Of a stretch of DNA of 64,000 bases, positions 1 through 7,871 are shown in pieces. Position 1 is the stretch's first letter. Each line of letters starts with the position of its first letter. A model generated the notes under the pieces. That model was given only the letters and a program-made list of their open reading frames with translations. It had not been told where the DNA came from and searched no databases. The translations under genes and the position numbers were made by a program. Source of the DNA: Clostridia bacterium (GTDB lineage Bacteria; Bacillota_A; Clostridia; Oscillospirales; CAG-272); the NCBI GenBank assembly GCA_017501345.1, contig JAFVXC010000027.1:1-64000 (forward strand), written 5' to 3'.

Positions 1-351
1 AAACTTGTTCAATGTTCCCATTGCGGACGGTGGTTTTTCAAAGACGGAAGCAGAGCAGGAAGCAACAAAAAATACTGCAACCGAAAAAGCACTTTTAACG
101 GATATGAACATTTGCCCTGTGAACAAGCTGTGAGAAATATCAATCAAGAATTACAAAGAAAAAAGAAAAGAATATATAACTCAATGGTTAGAGAACATTT
201 GAGTACAGAGCAATTTGTCCGTGATTTTTTGGACGAATGTGCGGAGTATATGGCAAAAGTCAAAAATACCGCTTCAGTACAGAATTTGTCGGAATATTGG
301 GATTTTCTAAATAACTATAAGGACGGTGTAAAAAATGGCAACGATAAATAA
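1..351 (+). CDS. C-terminal part of a zinc-ribbon protein (DUF6076-like), cut by the window edge
   Basis: The reading frame is open from base 1, so the gene starts outside the window; about 116 residues are visible. It begins with a Cys-rich motif (CSHCGRWFF, then a third Cys about 18 residues on) and continues as a charged helical tail. This resembles the C-terminal zinc-binding part of DUF6076 proteins, which often sit beside integrases in Clostridia mobile elements; that family call is from memory and tentative. The end overlaps the integrase start by 17 bp, so the two genes are probably translationally coupled and part of one element extending to the left. No enzymatic role can be given. 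Confidence 0.6.
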   Translation, partial: KLVQCSHCGRWFFKDGSRAGSNKKYCNRKSTFNGYEHLPCEQAVRNINQELQRKKKRIYNSMVREHLSTEQFVRDFLDECAEYMAKVKNTASVQNLSEYWDFLNNYKDGVKNGNDK

Positions 352-1474
352 ACGTGGAAACACATTTCAAATTGTGGTATCGCTCGGACTTGATACGAAC
401 GGAAAGAAGATCAGAAAAACTACCACATATAAACCGCCCGAAAACACCACACCGAAAAAGGCTGAAAAGCTCGCACAGGAATTTGCTATTGAGTTTGAGC
501 GTAAATGTAGAGGGCTGTCCTCATTAAACGAAAATATGCGTTTCTCTGAATTGGCTGAATGGTATATTGAAAACTATGCAAGAAACAAGCTGAAACCGAT
601 TACAGCCTACACCTATGAGGGACAAATAAGAAACCATTTACTGCCTGAATTGGGGAATATGAAACTAAAAGATTTCACCCCTGCAAAGATTACGGCATTT
701 TTCAAAACTCGCACTTATCAGCCTGCAACCTGTCGGAAAGTCTATGTAATTCTTCAAAGTGTGTTCGCTCGTGCTGTGGAGCAAGGTTTTATCAAGGAAA
801 CGCCCTGCACAAAAGCGGTTATACTTCCAAAAGCACAAACGCCGAAAGAAAAAAAGCCTTTCCTTGACGAAAATCAAGCAAAAGCCTTGTTAAAAATGGT
901 AGAGGATAACACACAGTTCAACCGCATTATAAAGGTACTGTTATATACAGGTATGCGATCGGGTGAGTGTTTGGCTCTCCGTTGGCAAGATATAGACTTT
1001 GAGAACAGGACAATTCACATTGAAAACACTCTGACAGATGTCGGCGGTAAACATTGGCTTCAACCGCCTAAAACTGCAACAAGTAACCGTTATATTGCTT
1101 TATCGGATATATTGGCTGAAATATTCATCGAACAAAAGAAATATAATGATGAAAAATTGAGCAGGCTCGGAAGTCTGTATCAATATCCTGAAATGGTATT
1201 CACAACAGACAGCGGAAATTATGTTGACAGGTCAGGGCTTAACACACAGTTCAGGCGTTTTGTAAAGGGAACGGACTTTGACTTTATTTCTCTGCATAGT
1301 TTACGCCATTGTAACGCAACGCTTTTGATAAACAGCGGTATTGATCTCAAAATCGTGAGTGAGTTGCTCGGTCATTCTGATGTGTCCACAACAGCGAATG
1401 TTTACGCTGATGTTCTGAAAAGCTCAAAGGCAAAAGTAGCAGACTTGATTTCCCTGAAATTACAGAACGATTGA
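335..1474 (+). CDS. Tyrosine-type site-specific integrase
   Basis: This 379-residue protein is the full length expected for a Tn916/phage-type integrase. The N-terminal part (about 1-60) is an AP2-like arm-binding domain, followed by a SAM-like core-binding domain (about 65-160) and the catalytic domain. The catalytic residues are visible: Arg208 in TGMRSGE, His321 and Arg324 in HSLRH, His347 in LLGHSD and the nucleophile Tyr357 in NVYADVL. It catalyses excision and integration of the element whose right end lies in this window. The start overlaps the upstream zinc-ribbon gene. The stop codon lies inside the first unit of a tandem repeat, a usual place for an attachment site. Apparently intact. 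Confidence 0.95.
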   Translation: MATINKRGNTFQIVVSLGLDTNGKKIRKTTTYKPPENTTPKKAEKLAQEFAIEFERKCRGLSSLNENMRFSELAEWYIENYARNKLKPITAYTYEGQIRNHLLPELGNMKLKDFTPAKITAFFKTRTYQPATCRKVYVILQSVFARAVEQGFIKETPCTKAVILPKAQTPKEKKPFLDENQAKALLKMVEDNTQFNRIIKVLLYTGMRSGECLALRWQDIDFENRTIHIENTLTDVGGKHWLQPPKTATSNRYIALSDILAEIFIEQKKYNDEKLSRLGSLYQYPEMVFTTDSGNYVDRSGLNTQFRRFVKGTDFDFISLHSLRHCNATLLINSGIDLKIVSELLGHSDVSTTANVYADVLKSSKAKVADLISLKLQND

Positions 1475-1510
1475 TGTCCGTTGATGTCCGTTGATGTCCT
1501 TTTGATGTCC
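1471..1510 (+). repeat. Four tandem copies of a 10-bp unit (TTGATGTCCG) at the integrase 3' end
   Basis: Units at 1471, 1481 and 1491 are exact or differ only in the last base; the fourth at 1502 is shifted by one base. The integrase stop codon is in the first unit. Such directly repeated sites next to an integrase can be arm-binding or attachment sequences; that role is inferred. Confidence 0.7.
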
Positions 1511-1658
1511 AAAATTACAAAAAGGTATTGCAATTTGCACCAAGATATGATACAATAATGCGTGTAAAGCCTTATATTACAGGAATTTTTCAAACGATAC
1601 AAAACGGCACAAAACACCTACATTATAACTCGAAGAGATAATTATTTTCTCAAAATAC

Positions 1659-1689
1659 CCCCGAAAACACTGGGTTTTCGGGGATTCTT
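1659..1689 (+). terminator. Rho-independent terminator downstream of the integrase
   Basis: A perfect 10-bp stem (CCCCGAAAAC with GTTTTCGGGG) with a 5-nt loop is followed by a T-rich stretch. It lies about 185 bp after the integrase stop and also faces the amidoligase remnant. Confidence 0.8.
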
Positions 1690-1726
1690 TCTATCTGTCT
1701 GCCGCAAATTTGCCGCAAATCGTATT

Positions 1727-2175
1727 TTAAGTGTTTCCAAACAGGGCGTTTGATATTGATTCGTTGACATAAATACGGCGTTCTTTAAGGTACTGAATCA
1801 GCTCAGGCTCGGTGATCTGATCGACAAAGCGACTCCAAGAGAGGTGGCGCACTTCCTCGTCCGACAAAGAAACAGCCACCTCGCAGATGTGGTTGACCAA
1901 CTGCAGGGTGGCAAGTATCGTGTTGAGCTTTAACGTACCTCTGAAGATGCGGAATTCGATTGTAGAATAGTTTGTAAGGTTAACACAGGTATATCTGCCG
2001 TCATAGCCCTTCTTGGTGTGTTCAAGCATTTCTTTCGGTTGATCCTTATATCCATATCGGCGCGCCCAACTATTAAGCTGCTCCTGCGTTCTGCGGGAGA
2101 AGATCAAAAGCTCGTTCCAATTGCGTTCTAAAACTTTCAACTGACCTTCATAAAAATTCACAATTTCAACATTGA
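1727..2175 (-). pseudogene. C-terminal fragment of a putative amidoligase
   Basis: About 148 residues on the minus strand resemble the C-terminal part of the putative amidoligase enzymes found on integrative elements and phages (Amidoligase_2 type). The recognisable core is NLTNYSTIEFRIFRGT followed by the NTILATLQLVNHI helix. The family is usually over 250 residues, with the catalytic N-terminal half missing here: homology stops at about 2175, just where the promoter of the divergent marR gene begins. No start codon or ribosome-binding site precedes the fragment. It is best read as a left-over of the mobile element, cut at its junction with the neighbouring DNA. Confidence 0.7.
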
Positions 2176-2200
2176 CAATTGCATTTGCGAATAGTATAAT
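2172..2200 (+). promoter_or_regulatory. Promoter of the marR-ABC exporter operon
   Basis: Consensus -35 TTGACA (2172-2177) and -10 TATAAT (2195-2200) with a 17-bp spacer, 37 bp before the marR start. Confidence 0.85.
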
Positions 2201-2201
2201 A

Positions 2202-2214
2202 TTGAATAGTTCAA
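2202..2214 (+). promoter_or_regulatory. Inverted repeat, candidate MarR operator
   Basis: TTGAA-TAG-TTCAA is a perfect 5-bp inverted repeat starting 2 bp after the -10 box, over the likely transcription start. MarR proteins bind such sites and repress their own operon; autoregulation is inferred from position. Confidence 0.55.
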
Positions 2215-2236
2215 AAATGAACAAAAGGAGCTTTTT

Positions 2237-2677
2237 ATGATAACGATTCAGGAAATGAATGGACACGCAAGAAAGATAGGATTGGCATACGAAAAAGCAT
2301 TGCTGCCGTTGGCTAAAGAAACTGACATGCCTCATACGGCGATAAGTATCCTTCTTTTTATTGCCAATAATCCCGAGTTTGCTACGGCAAGCTATATTTG
2401 CGATATGAGAGGACTGAAGCGCCCCGTGGTATCCGCTCACGTTGAAAGTTTGGTGCAGGGGGGATACATTGAAAGACGCGCCGTTCCCGGTGATAGAAGA
2501 AAGGATGCACTCGTATGCACGGAAAAGGCGCAGAAGATCGTTGAAGCAGGACGGGAGCGTCAGATTCAGTTTGCAAAAGCGGTTTTGGAAGGGATCAGCG
2601 AGGAGGATCGCGCCGTAATGGAGCGGTGCTTCAAATTGATGGACGCAAATATTGATAAGATCATAAAGGAGAAATAA
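2237..2677 (+). CDS. MarR family transcriptional regulator
   Basis: A 146-residue protein with the size and layout of MarR repressors: an N-terminal dimerisation helix, a winged helix-turn-helix (about 35-105, including LKRPVVSAHVESLVQGGYIERRA residues in separate helix and wing), the DxRRKDAL wing motif typical of the family, and a C-terminal helix pair for dimerisation. An AAAGGAG ribosome-binding site precedes the ATG. It is the first gene before two ABC exporter genes, only 7 bp upstream of the first, an arrangement common for MarR-controlled drug exporters. The effector ligand is unknown. It likely represses its own promoter through the inverted repeat at 2202-2214. Confidence 0.9.
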   Translation: MITIQEMNGHARKIGLAYEKALLPLAKETDMPHTAISILLFIANNPEFATASYICDMRGLKRPVVSAHVESLVQGGYIERRAVPGDRRKDALVCTEKAQKIVEAGRERQIQFAKAVLEGISEEDRAVMERCFKLMDANIDKIIKEK

Positions 2678-2684
2678 TTTCAAG

Positions 2685-4442
2685 ATGCTCAAATTGCTGA
2701 AATACATGAAAAATCAGGAACGGTGGATGGTTCTCGGTAGTATTGCTTTGATCATCGGACAGATCTATTTTGATCTGACGATGCCAGACTATATGAGTGA
2801 TTTGACGGTTTTGATCAACACCCCCGGAAGTGAAATGGCAGATATTCTGACTGTGGGCGCGAAAATGCTCGGCTGTACGCTTGCAAGTGCGGCGCTTGCG
2901 ATTGCCTGCGGATTTCTGATCTCGCGTATTGCAGCGGGATACAGCTTTGCCGTCAGAGAAAAGCTATTTTCTCACGTGATGCTGCTCGGCAAAGCCGAAA
3001 CGTCCAAATTTTCAATTCCGAGCTTGATTACAAGAACAACCAATGATATCACGCAATTGCAGATGATTGTCGTTATGGGCTTGCAATCGCTTGTAAAAGC
3101 GCCCATCATGGCGGTATGGGCGATCATTAAGATTCTCGGCAAGAGCTGGGAGCTGTCTGCCGTAACGGCATCCGCAGTCGTCGTGATATGCACGACGGTT
3201 CTTACCATTATGTCGGTTTGTCTGCCTCGCTTCCGTAAGGTTCAGAAGCTGACCGATACGCAGAACCGCATGGCAAGAGAGAATCTGACAGGTATCAACG
3301 TAGTCCACGCTTTCAATGCTGAAGGCTATCAGACCGAAAAATTTGACGTGCCCAACACCGAGATGATGCATACGCAGCTGAAAAATCAACGCTTATTCTC
3401 CTTGATGCAGCCTGTGATGGGAACCTGTATGAACGGTCTGTCCTTGGCAATCTATTGGCTCGGCGCGGCTCTCATCAATCAAATAGCGATTACCGACGTC
3501 GCGGGTAGAATCGCGATGTTCAGTGACATTGTCGTGTTCAGCACCTATGCGACCTACGTGGTCATGTCGTTTATGATGATGGTCATGGTGTTTATGATGC
3601 TTCCCGCAGCGCAGGTATCGGCAGAACGTATCAATGAGGTGCTTGACAGACAGGCAACCGTTACCGAGGGCGCAAAGAGCAATGCCGACGAGGTTGGAAC
3701 GGTAGAGTTCAAGAACGTATCCTTTGCTTATCCCGAGGCGCAGGAGGAGGCTATCTCCGACATCTCCTTCCGCATTGAAAAGGGACAGACACTTGCCATT
3801 ATCGGTGCAACCGGATGCGGCAAAACCACGCTCATTTCCTTGATCGCGCGCTTCTATGATGCCACTAAGGGTGAAGTCCTTGTGGACGGAGTAAACGTCA
3901 AGGATTATACCTTTGATGGCTTGTATAATAAGATCGGATATATCACGCAAAAGGCAGTCTTGTTTGCGGGAAGTATCCGAGAGAATATTACCTTTGGTGA
4001 AAGCCAAGACGGCTTTGACGAGGAAACGGTGGATATGGCGATCTCGCTCTCTCAGGCAAAGGAGTTTGTGGATAAGACCGAGGGTGGTAAGGATCACCGA
4101 ATCGTACAGCTTGGTAAGAACGTGTCGGGCGGACAGAAGCAACGTCTTTCGATTGCCCGCGCTCTTGCAAGAAAGCCCGAAATACTGATATTTGACGACT
4201 CCTTCTCGGCACTTGACTATAAGACCGACGCTACCCTTCGCCACGGACTTGCAAAAGAGCTGTCGGATACCACTAAAATCATTGTGGCACAGCGTATCAG
4301 CACCATTCGAGACGCTGACAAGATCATCGTGCTTGAGCGCGGTGAGGCGGTGGGCATCGGCACACACGACGAGCTGATGGAAAGCTGCCCCGTCTACCGC
4401 GAGATCGCGCAGTCTCAGCTGACGGCTGCCGAGCTTGCGTAA
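2685..4442 (+). CDS. ABC exporter half-transporter with degenerate ATP site
   Basis: A 585-residue membrane-ATPase fusion: six-helix transmembrane domain (about 1-320) and nucleotide-binding domain (about 340-575). Walker A GATGCGKTT lies at about 372-380 and the signature VSGGQKQR at about 478. Walker B reads LIFDDS, with Asp in place of the catalytic Glu, and the switch residue is Gln in VAQRIST instead of His. Both changes mark the non-hydrolysing site of heterodimeric exporters such as TM287/288 and BmrCD. The partner is the next gene, 12 bp downstream, which has the matching altered signature. Likely exports drugs or other hydrophobic compounds under MarR control; substrate not determinable. 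Confidence 0.93.
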   Translation: MLKLLKYMKNQERWMVLGSIALIIGQIYFDLTMPDYMSDLTVLINTPGSEMADILTVGAKMLGCTLASAALAIACGFLISRIAAGYSFAVREKLFSHVMLLGKAETSKFSIPSLITRTTNDITQLQMIVVMGLQSLVKAPIMAVWAIIKILGKSWELSAVTASAVVVICTTVLTIMSVCLPRFRKVQKLTDTQNRMARENLTGINVVHAFNAEGYQTEKFDVPNTEMMHTQLKNQRLFSLMQPVMGTCMNGLSLAIYWLGAALINQIAITDVAGRIAMFSDIVVFSTYATYVVMSFMMMVMVFMMLPAAQVSAERINEVLDRQATVTEGAKSNADEVGTVEFKNVSFAYPEAQEEAISDISFRIEKGQTLAIIGATGCGKTTLISLIARFYDATKGEVLVDGVNVKDYTFDGLYNKIGYITQKAVLFAGSIRENITFGESQDGFDEETVDMAISLSQAKEFVDKTEGGKDHRIVQLGKNVSGGQKQRLSIARALARKPEILIFDDSFSALDYKTDATLRHGLAKELSDTTKIIVAQRISTIRDADKIIVLERGEAVGIGTHDELMESCPVYREIAQSQLTAAELA

Positions 4443-4454
4443 GGAGGTGCCGAT

Positions 4455-6209
4455 ATGAAACAAACACTTGCTAAAATTTTCAAATATATGGGCAACGCGC
4501 CTCTCGTTATTTTTGCGTTGCTTCTCGCCGCGCTTGCCGCGGTTATGACGATCATCACGCCCGATAAGGTCGGAGAGATCACCGACATCATTTCCGACGG
4601 ACTTGTAGGCGGTATTGATATGTCTGCTATCGCCAAGGTGGGCATCACGCTGATCGTATTTTATCTGATCGGCGCTTTAGCGAACTTTGTTCAGCATTAT
4701 ATTATGGCGACCGTTACCCTGAAAGCTTCCCGCAGAATGCGCCACGATCTTTCGGTCAAGATCAATAAAGTACCGCAAAAGCAATTCGGCGAAACCTCAA
4801 CGGGTGACATTCTCAGCCGTATTACCAACGACGTATCGGTGCTTCAGCAGGGTATGACCAACAGCCTGCCCACAATGATCAGCGCCGCGACGCAGTTTAT
4901 CGGCTGTCTCATTATGATGTTCGTCACCGAATGGCATCTTGCCCTGACTGCCGTTCTCATCACGATGGTCGGTATGGTGCTTCTGATGCTCATTATGGGA
5001 CGCTCACAGAAATACTTTAAGCAGCGGCAGGTCAGCCTCGGCGCACTGAATGGGTACGTTGAGGAAATGTATTCGGGGCATGACGTGGTTCGCATCTCCA
5101 GAGCCGAAAAGAAGGTGCTGAACCGATTCGGTAAGCTTAATAAAGATGTTTATGACGCCAATTGGAAATCTCAATTTCTTTCGGGTATGATGCAACCCCT
5201 GATGAACGTTATCGGCAATCTTTCCTATGTTGCCGTATGTGTCATCGGCGCGGCGCTTGCCATAAACGGAACGATCAAATTCGGCGTTATTATTTCCTTT
5301 ATTCTGTACGTTCGTCTCTTTACCGCCCCCTTGACGCAGATCGCGCAGGGAATGACCAATTTACAGACGGCTACCGCAGGCGCGGGTCGTATCTTTGATT
5401 TTATGGAAGCCGAGGAATTAGAGGACGAAAGCGGCAAGCCAAAGCACGAAACCGAGGAAACAAAGGGCGCTGTCGTATTTGATCACGTTCGCTTCGCCTA
5501 CCCCGAAAACCCCGACAAGGTCATTATCAAGGACTTCTCGGCAAAGGTGACACCCGGACAAAAGGTCGCCATTGTCGGCCCCACGGGCGCGGGAAAGACT
5601 ACGATGGTTAATCTTTTGATGCGCTTCTTTGAGATCAACGGCGGCAGTATTACGGTTGACGGCATGCCCATTCACGACATTCGTCGCGAGGACGTTCACG
5701 ATATGTTCGGTATGGTATTGCAGGACACGTGGCTATTTGAAGGAACGGTTCGTGAAAATCTTGCCTACAATATGACGGAGATCACCGACGAGGACATCAT
5801 GCGCGTTGCCAAGGTCTGCGGAATCGATAAGTTTATTCGCTCCTTGCCGCATGGACTTGACACGGTACTGACCGAGGGAACGACTATTTCGGCAGGACAG
5901 AAGCAGCTTCTTACCATAGCCCGCGCGATGCTTCAGGACGCGCCTATGCTGATCCTTGACGAAGCCACTTCCTCTGTGGATACGAGAACCGAGGTCATTA
6001 TCCAACGAGCGATGGACGAGTTGACAAAGGGAAGAACCAGCTTTGTTATCGCGCACCGTCTTTCCACTATTCGTAATGCCGATCTTATTCTTGTTATGAA
6101 GGACGGCGACGTGATAGAAAGCGGAGATCACGAAGAACTTATGCAGAATGGCGGCTTCTATTATCAGCTTTATCAGAGTCAGTTTGACGTAGAAGAACAG
6201 GACGCATAA
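4455..6209 (+). CDS. ABC exporter half-transporter with catalytic ATP site
   Basis: A 584-residue partner of the preceding gene. The membrane domain covers about 1-320 and the nucleotide-binding domain about 340-578. Walker A is GPTGAGKTT, Walker B LILDEA with the catalytic Glu, and the switch His is present in IAHRLST. The signature is altered to ISAGQKQ rather than LSGGQ. Since each ATP site is formed by the Walker motifs of one subunit and the signature of the other, this alteration falls in the same site as the Asp and Gln changes of the partner. The pair therefore has one active and one degenerate site. AAGGAGGTG precedes the start. Confidence 0.93.
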   Translation: MKQTLAKIFKYMGNAPLVIFALLLAALAAVMTIITPDKVGEITDIISDGLVGGIDMSAIAKVGITLIVFYLIGALANFVQHYIMATVTLKASRRMRHDLSVKINKVPQKQFGETSTGDILSRITNDVSVLQQGMTNSLPTMISAATQFIGCLIMMFVTEWHLALTAVLITMVGMVLLMLIMGRSQKYFKQRQVSLGALNGYVEEMYSGHDVVRISRAEKKVLNRFGKLNKDVYDANWKSQFLSGMMQPLMNVIGNLSYVAVCVIGAALAINGTIKFGVIISFILYVRLFTAPLTQIAQGMTNLQTATAGAGRIFDFMEAEELEDESGKPKHETEETKGAVVFDHVRFAYPENPDKVIIKDFSAKVTPGQKVAIVGPTGAGKTTMVNLLMRFFEINGGSITVDGMPIHDIRREDVHDMFGMVLQDTWLFEGTVRENLAYNMTEITDEDIMRVAKVCGIDKFIRSLPHGLDTVLTEGTTISAGQKQLLTIARAMLQDAPMLILDEATSSVDTRTEVIIQRAMDELTKGRTSFVIAHRLSTIRNADLILVMKDGDVIESGDHEELMQNGGFYYQLYQSQFDVEEQDA

Positions 6210-6347
6210 AAAGGATGAATCAGAGAAAAAAGAAACTATCAAAAATATCAGCACTTCACTATTTGAAGTTGGTATTGAGTCAACCTCTTTGTAATTGCTC
6301 TCGTGTTCTGCAATGTTGCTTTTTGAAACCTTACCCCAATGATCTGA

Positions 6348-6383
6348 GGCGGCGAGGAATATTATGTTCTCACCGCCTTTTTC
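6348..6383 (+). terminator. Terminator after the ABC exporter operon
   Basis: Stem GGCGG-c-GAG / CTC-a-CCGCC with one mismatch, loop of 12, followed by TTTTTC. The 140 bp between the exporter stop and this hairpin hold no supported gene. Confidence 0.65.
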
Positions 6384-6405
6384 TTACAATAAATATCAAA
6401 AGTTA

Positions 6406-6434
6406 TTGACATATACCAAAAACCGTGATATAAT
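6406..6434 (+). promoter_or_regulatory. Promoter of the DUF134 operon
   Basis: TTGACA (6406-6411) and TATAAT (6429-6434) separated by 17 bp. The sequence ATATACCAA occurs directly after the -35 box, repeating a half-site of the palindrome that follows the -10 box. Confidence 0.88.
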
Positions 6435-6447
6435 TGGTATATACCAA
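6434..6447 (+). promoter_or_regulatory. 14-bp perfect palindrome, candidate operator
   Basis: TTGGTATATACCAA starts at the last base of the -10 box. An additional ATATACCAA half-site lies at 6411-6419 inside the promoter. The gene that follows is a DNA-binding DUF134 protein, so autoregulation through this site is a reasonable inference. Confidence 0.6.
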
Positions 6448-6466
6448 AAATAAGGAGCTATGTGAG

Positions 6467-6820
6467 ATGCCAAGACCGAGAAAATGCCGCAAGGTTTGCA
6501 GAATGCCCATTGCAGATACATTCGTTGCTAATTCAGCTAAAGAGGAAGCAGTCGTTTTGACCGTTGATGAATATGAGTGCATTCGACTCGTTGACTATCA
6601 TGGTTTTTCTCAGGAGCAATGCGCTGAATATATGCAGGTATCTCGTGCGACTGCACAGCTCATTTGTGATACTGCAAGAAAGAAGCTTGCTTCAGCTCTT
6701 GTGAACGGATATACGATTCGCATAGAGGGTGGTGATTACCATCTTTGTGACGGGAAAGAAACACACTGCGGATTCGGTGGCTGTCAAAAGCACTGCCAAC
6801 GAAAAAGTGATGCGGAATAA
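6467..6820 (+). CDS. DUF134 family DNA-binding protein
   Basis: A 117-residue protein starting MPRPRKCRKV, the hallmark N-terminus of DUF134 proteins, which carry a sigma-70 region 4-like helix-turn-helix (here about 35-85, SQEQCAEYMQVSRATAQLI). It ends in a Cys/His-rich tail (CDGKETHCGFGGCQKHC), a possible metal sensor. The ATG at 6467 was chosen because TAAGGAG lies 8 bp upstream and because the family motif begins there. DUF134 genes are known to neighbour NifX/NifB-like genes in Clostridia and archaea, and a NifX-like gene closes this operon. I infer a metal-responsive regulator of the operon. Confidence 0.88.
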   Translation: MPRPRKCRKVCRMPIADTFVANSAKEEAVVLTVDEYECIRLVDYHGFSQEQCAEYMQVSRATAQLICDTARKKLASALVNGYTIRIEGGDYHLCDGKETHCGFGGCQKHCQRKSDAE

Positions 6821-6873
6821 ATAACGTTTTTCATTCAAAATTAGTATTTAGGAATTGGAGGTATAAGAAAATA

Positions 6874-7158
6874 ATGCTAAGCAAGAACTGGAAAAGCATT
6901 GTTGCCTTTTTGTGCATATTATTGGTCATAGCCCATACCTCTATCGTTTTCTTGACTCACGCACACGACTGCGTCGGCTCAGATTGTACTGTTTGCGCTT
7001 TGATTGAGACCTCACGTAACACGATGATCGGTCTTGTGCTTGCTGTCACAGTGCATCAATTAGCAAATATCTTGTTTACAATTTCATGCTCATACAAATC
7101 TATACCATCGGGCAATAACGGTACTCCCGTTGCGCTTAAGGTGAAGCTTTCGGATTAA
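6874..7158 (+). CDS. Small two-helix membrane protein with Cys/His motif
   Basis: A 94-residue protein with two hydrophobic segments (about 8-28 and 48-70). Between them is the motif HAHDCVGSDCTVC (about 29-41), which could bind a soft metal at the outer face of the membrane. I recognise similar short proteins carrying an HxHDC...C..C motif next to metal ABC transporters in Firmicutes but cannot name a family. The ATG follows GGAGG at 10 bp. It lies between the DUF134 regulator and an ABC ATPase, 50 bp before the latter, consistent with a metal-handling operon. The function is unknown. Confidence 0.7.
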   Translation: MLSKNWKSIVAFLCILLVIAHTSIVFLTHAHDCVGSDCTVCALIETSRNTMIGLVLAVTVHQLANILFTISCSYKSIPSGNNGTPVALKVKLSD

Positions 7159-7207
7159 GACTTGATTTATTATCAGATCAAATCTAAAATACGAAAGGAA
7201 AAAACAT

Positions 7208-7870
7208 ATGATTGAAATTAAAAATCTCGGCAAACAGTTTCAAAACGAGACAGAGATTGAATACCGTGATATTACCTTTGAGACCGGTAAATCCTATATG
7301 CTGCTCGGCGCATCGGGATGTGGAAAATCTACTCTGCTCAATATGATCGCGGGTATTCTCTCTCCCTCAAAAGGCTCCATCGTGATTGATGGCGTAGAAA
7401 TGAGTGCAGCCACGCAAAAGATAAAGGACAAATTCAGAATTGGGAAGATCGGCTATATCTTCCAAGATTTTAAGCTGATAAACGATATGACAGTCGCTGA
7501 TAATATCGGCATTCTCCGTCTTGAAGGTGTAGATGTTTCGGATATGGACGATATGCTCCGTTCTCTTGATATCTACGAAAAGAAAAACGCGAAGATCAAG
7601 CATCTTTCCGGAGGGCAGAAGCAGAGAGTCGCTATTGCACGCGCTCTTGTAAAGCACCCCGACATTATTCTTGCGGACGAGCCTACCGGCAACCTCAATT
7701 TCGCCATTGGCGAACAGGTTATTAAGGAATTGATCGAAGTCTCACGCGGCAAAACCTTGATTGCTGTCACCCACGATGACCGCCTTGCAAAGTATTTCGA
7801 CGAAGTCATAGATATGAATGAAATGACCGGCGGAATGCGAGATACGGTTACCCTAAAGGAGGTCGATTGA
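7208..7870 (+). CDS. MacB/LolD-type ABC transporter ATPase
   Basis: A 220-residue stand-alone ATPase. Walker A GASGCGKST (about 35-43), Q-loop in IFQDF, signature LSGGQKQR (about 131-138), Walker B IILADEP (about 151-157) with the catalytic Glu, and switch His in VTHDD are all present. The ADEPTGN sequence after Walker B is typical of the MacB/LolD/FtsE group. These ATPases drive mechanotransmission or lipoprotein extrusion rather than bulk transport. The permease begins one base after its stop codon, so the two form one transporter. Start supported by GAAAGGAAAAAAC upstream. Confidence 0.93.
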   Translation: MIEIKNLGKQFQNETEIEYRDITFETGKSYMLLGASGCGKSTLLNMIAGILSPSKGSIVIDGVEMSAATQKIKDKFRIGKIGYIFQDFKLINDMTVADNIGILRLEGVDVSDMDDMLRSLDIYEKKNAKIKHLSGGQKQRVAIARALVKHPDIILADEPTGNLNFAIGEQVIKELIEVSRGKTLIAVTHDDRLAKYFDEVIDMNEMTGGMRDTVTLKEVD

Positions 7871-7871
7871 G

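Noticed and set aside
3393..4463. Long minus-strand reading frames opposite the ABC exporter, yidC/mnmE, pheT and topoisomerase genes
   Set aside because: They are antisense shadows: low complexity, Cys/His/Arg-rich, no ribosome-binding site, no recognised motif, and the plus-strand or opposite gene is certain.
6215..6409. 64-codon frame after the ABC exporter
   Set aside because: No motif, ends across a terminator hairpin, and AT-rich composition makes a chance frame likely.
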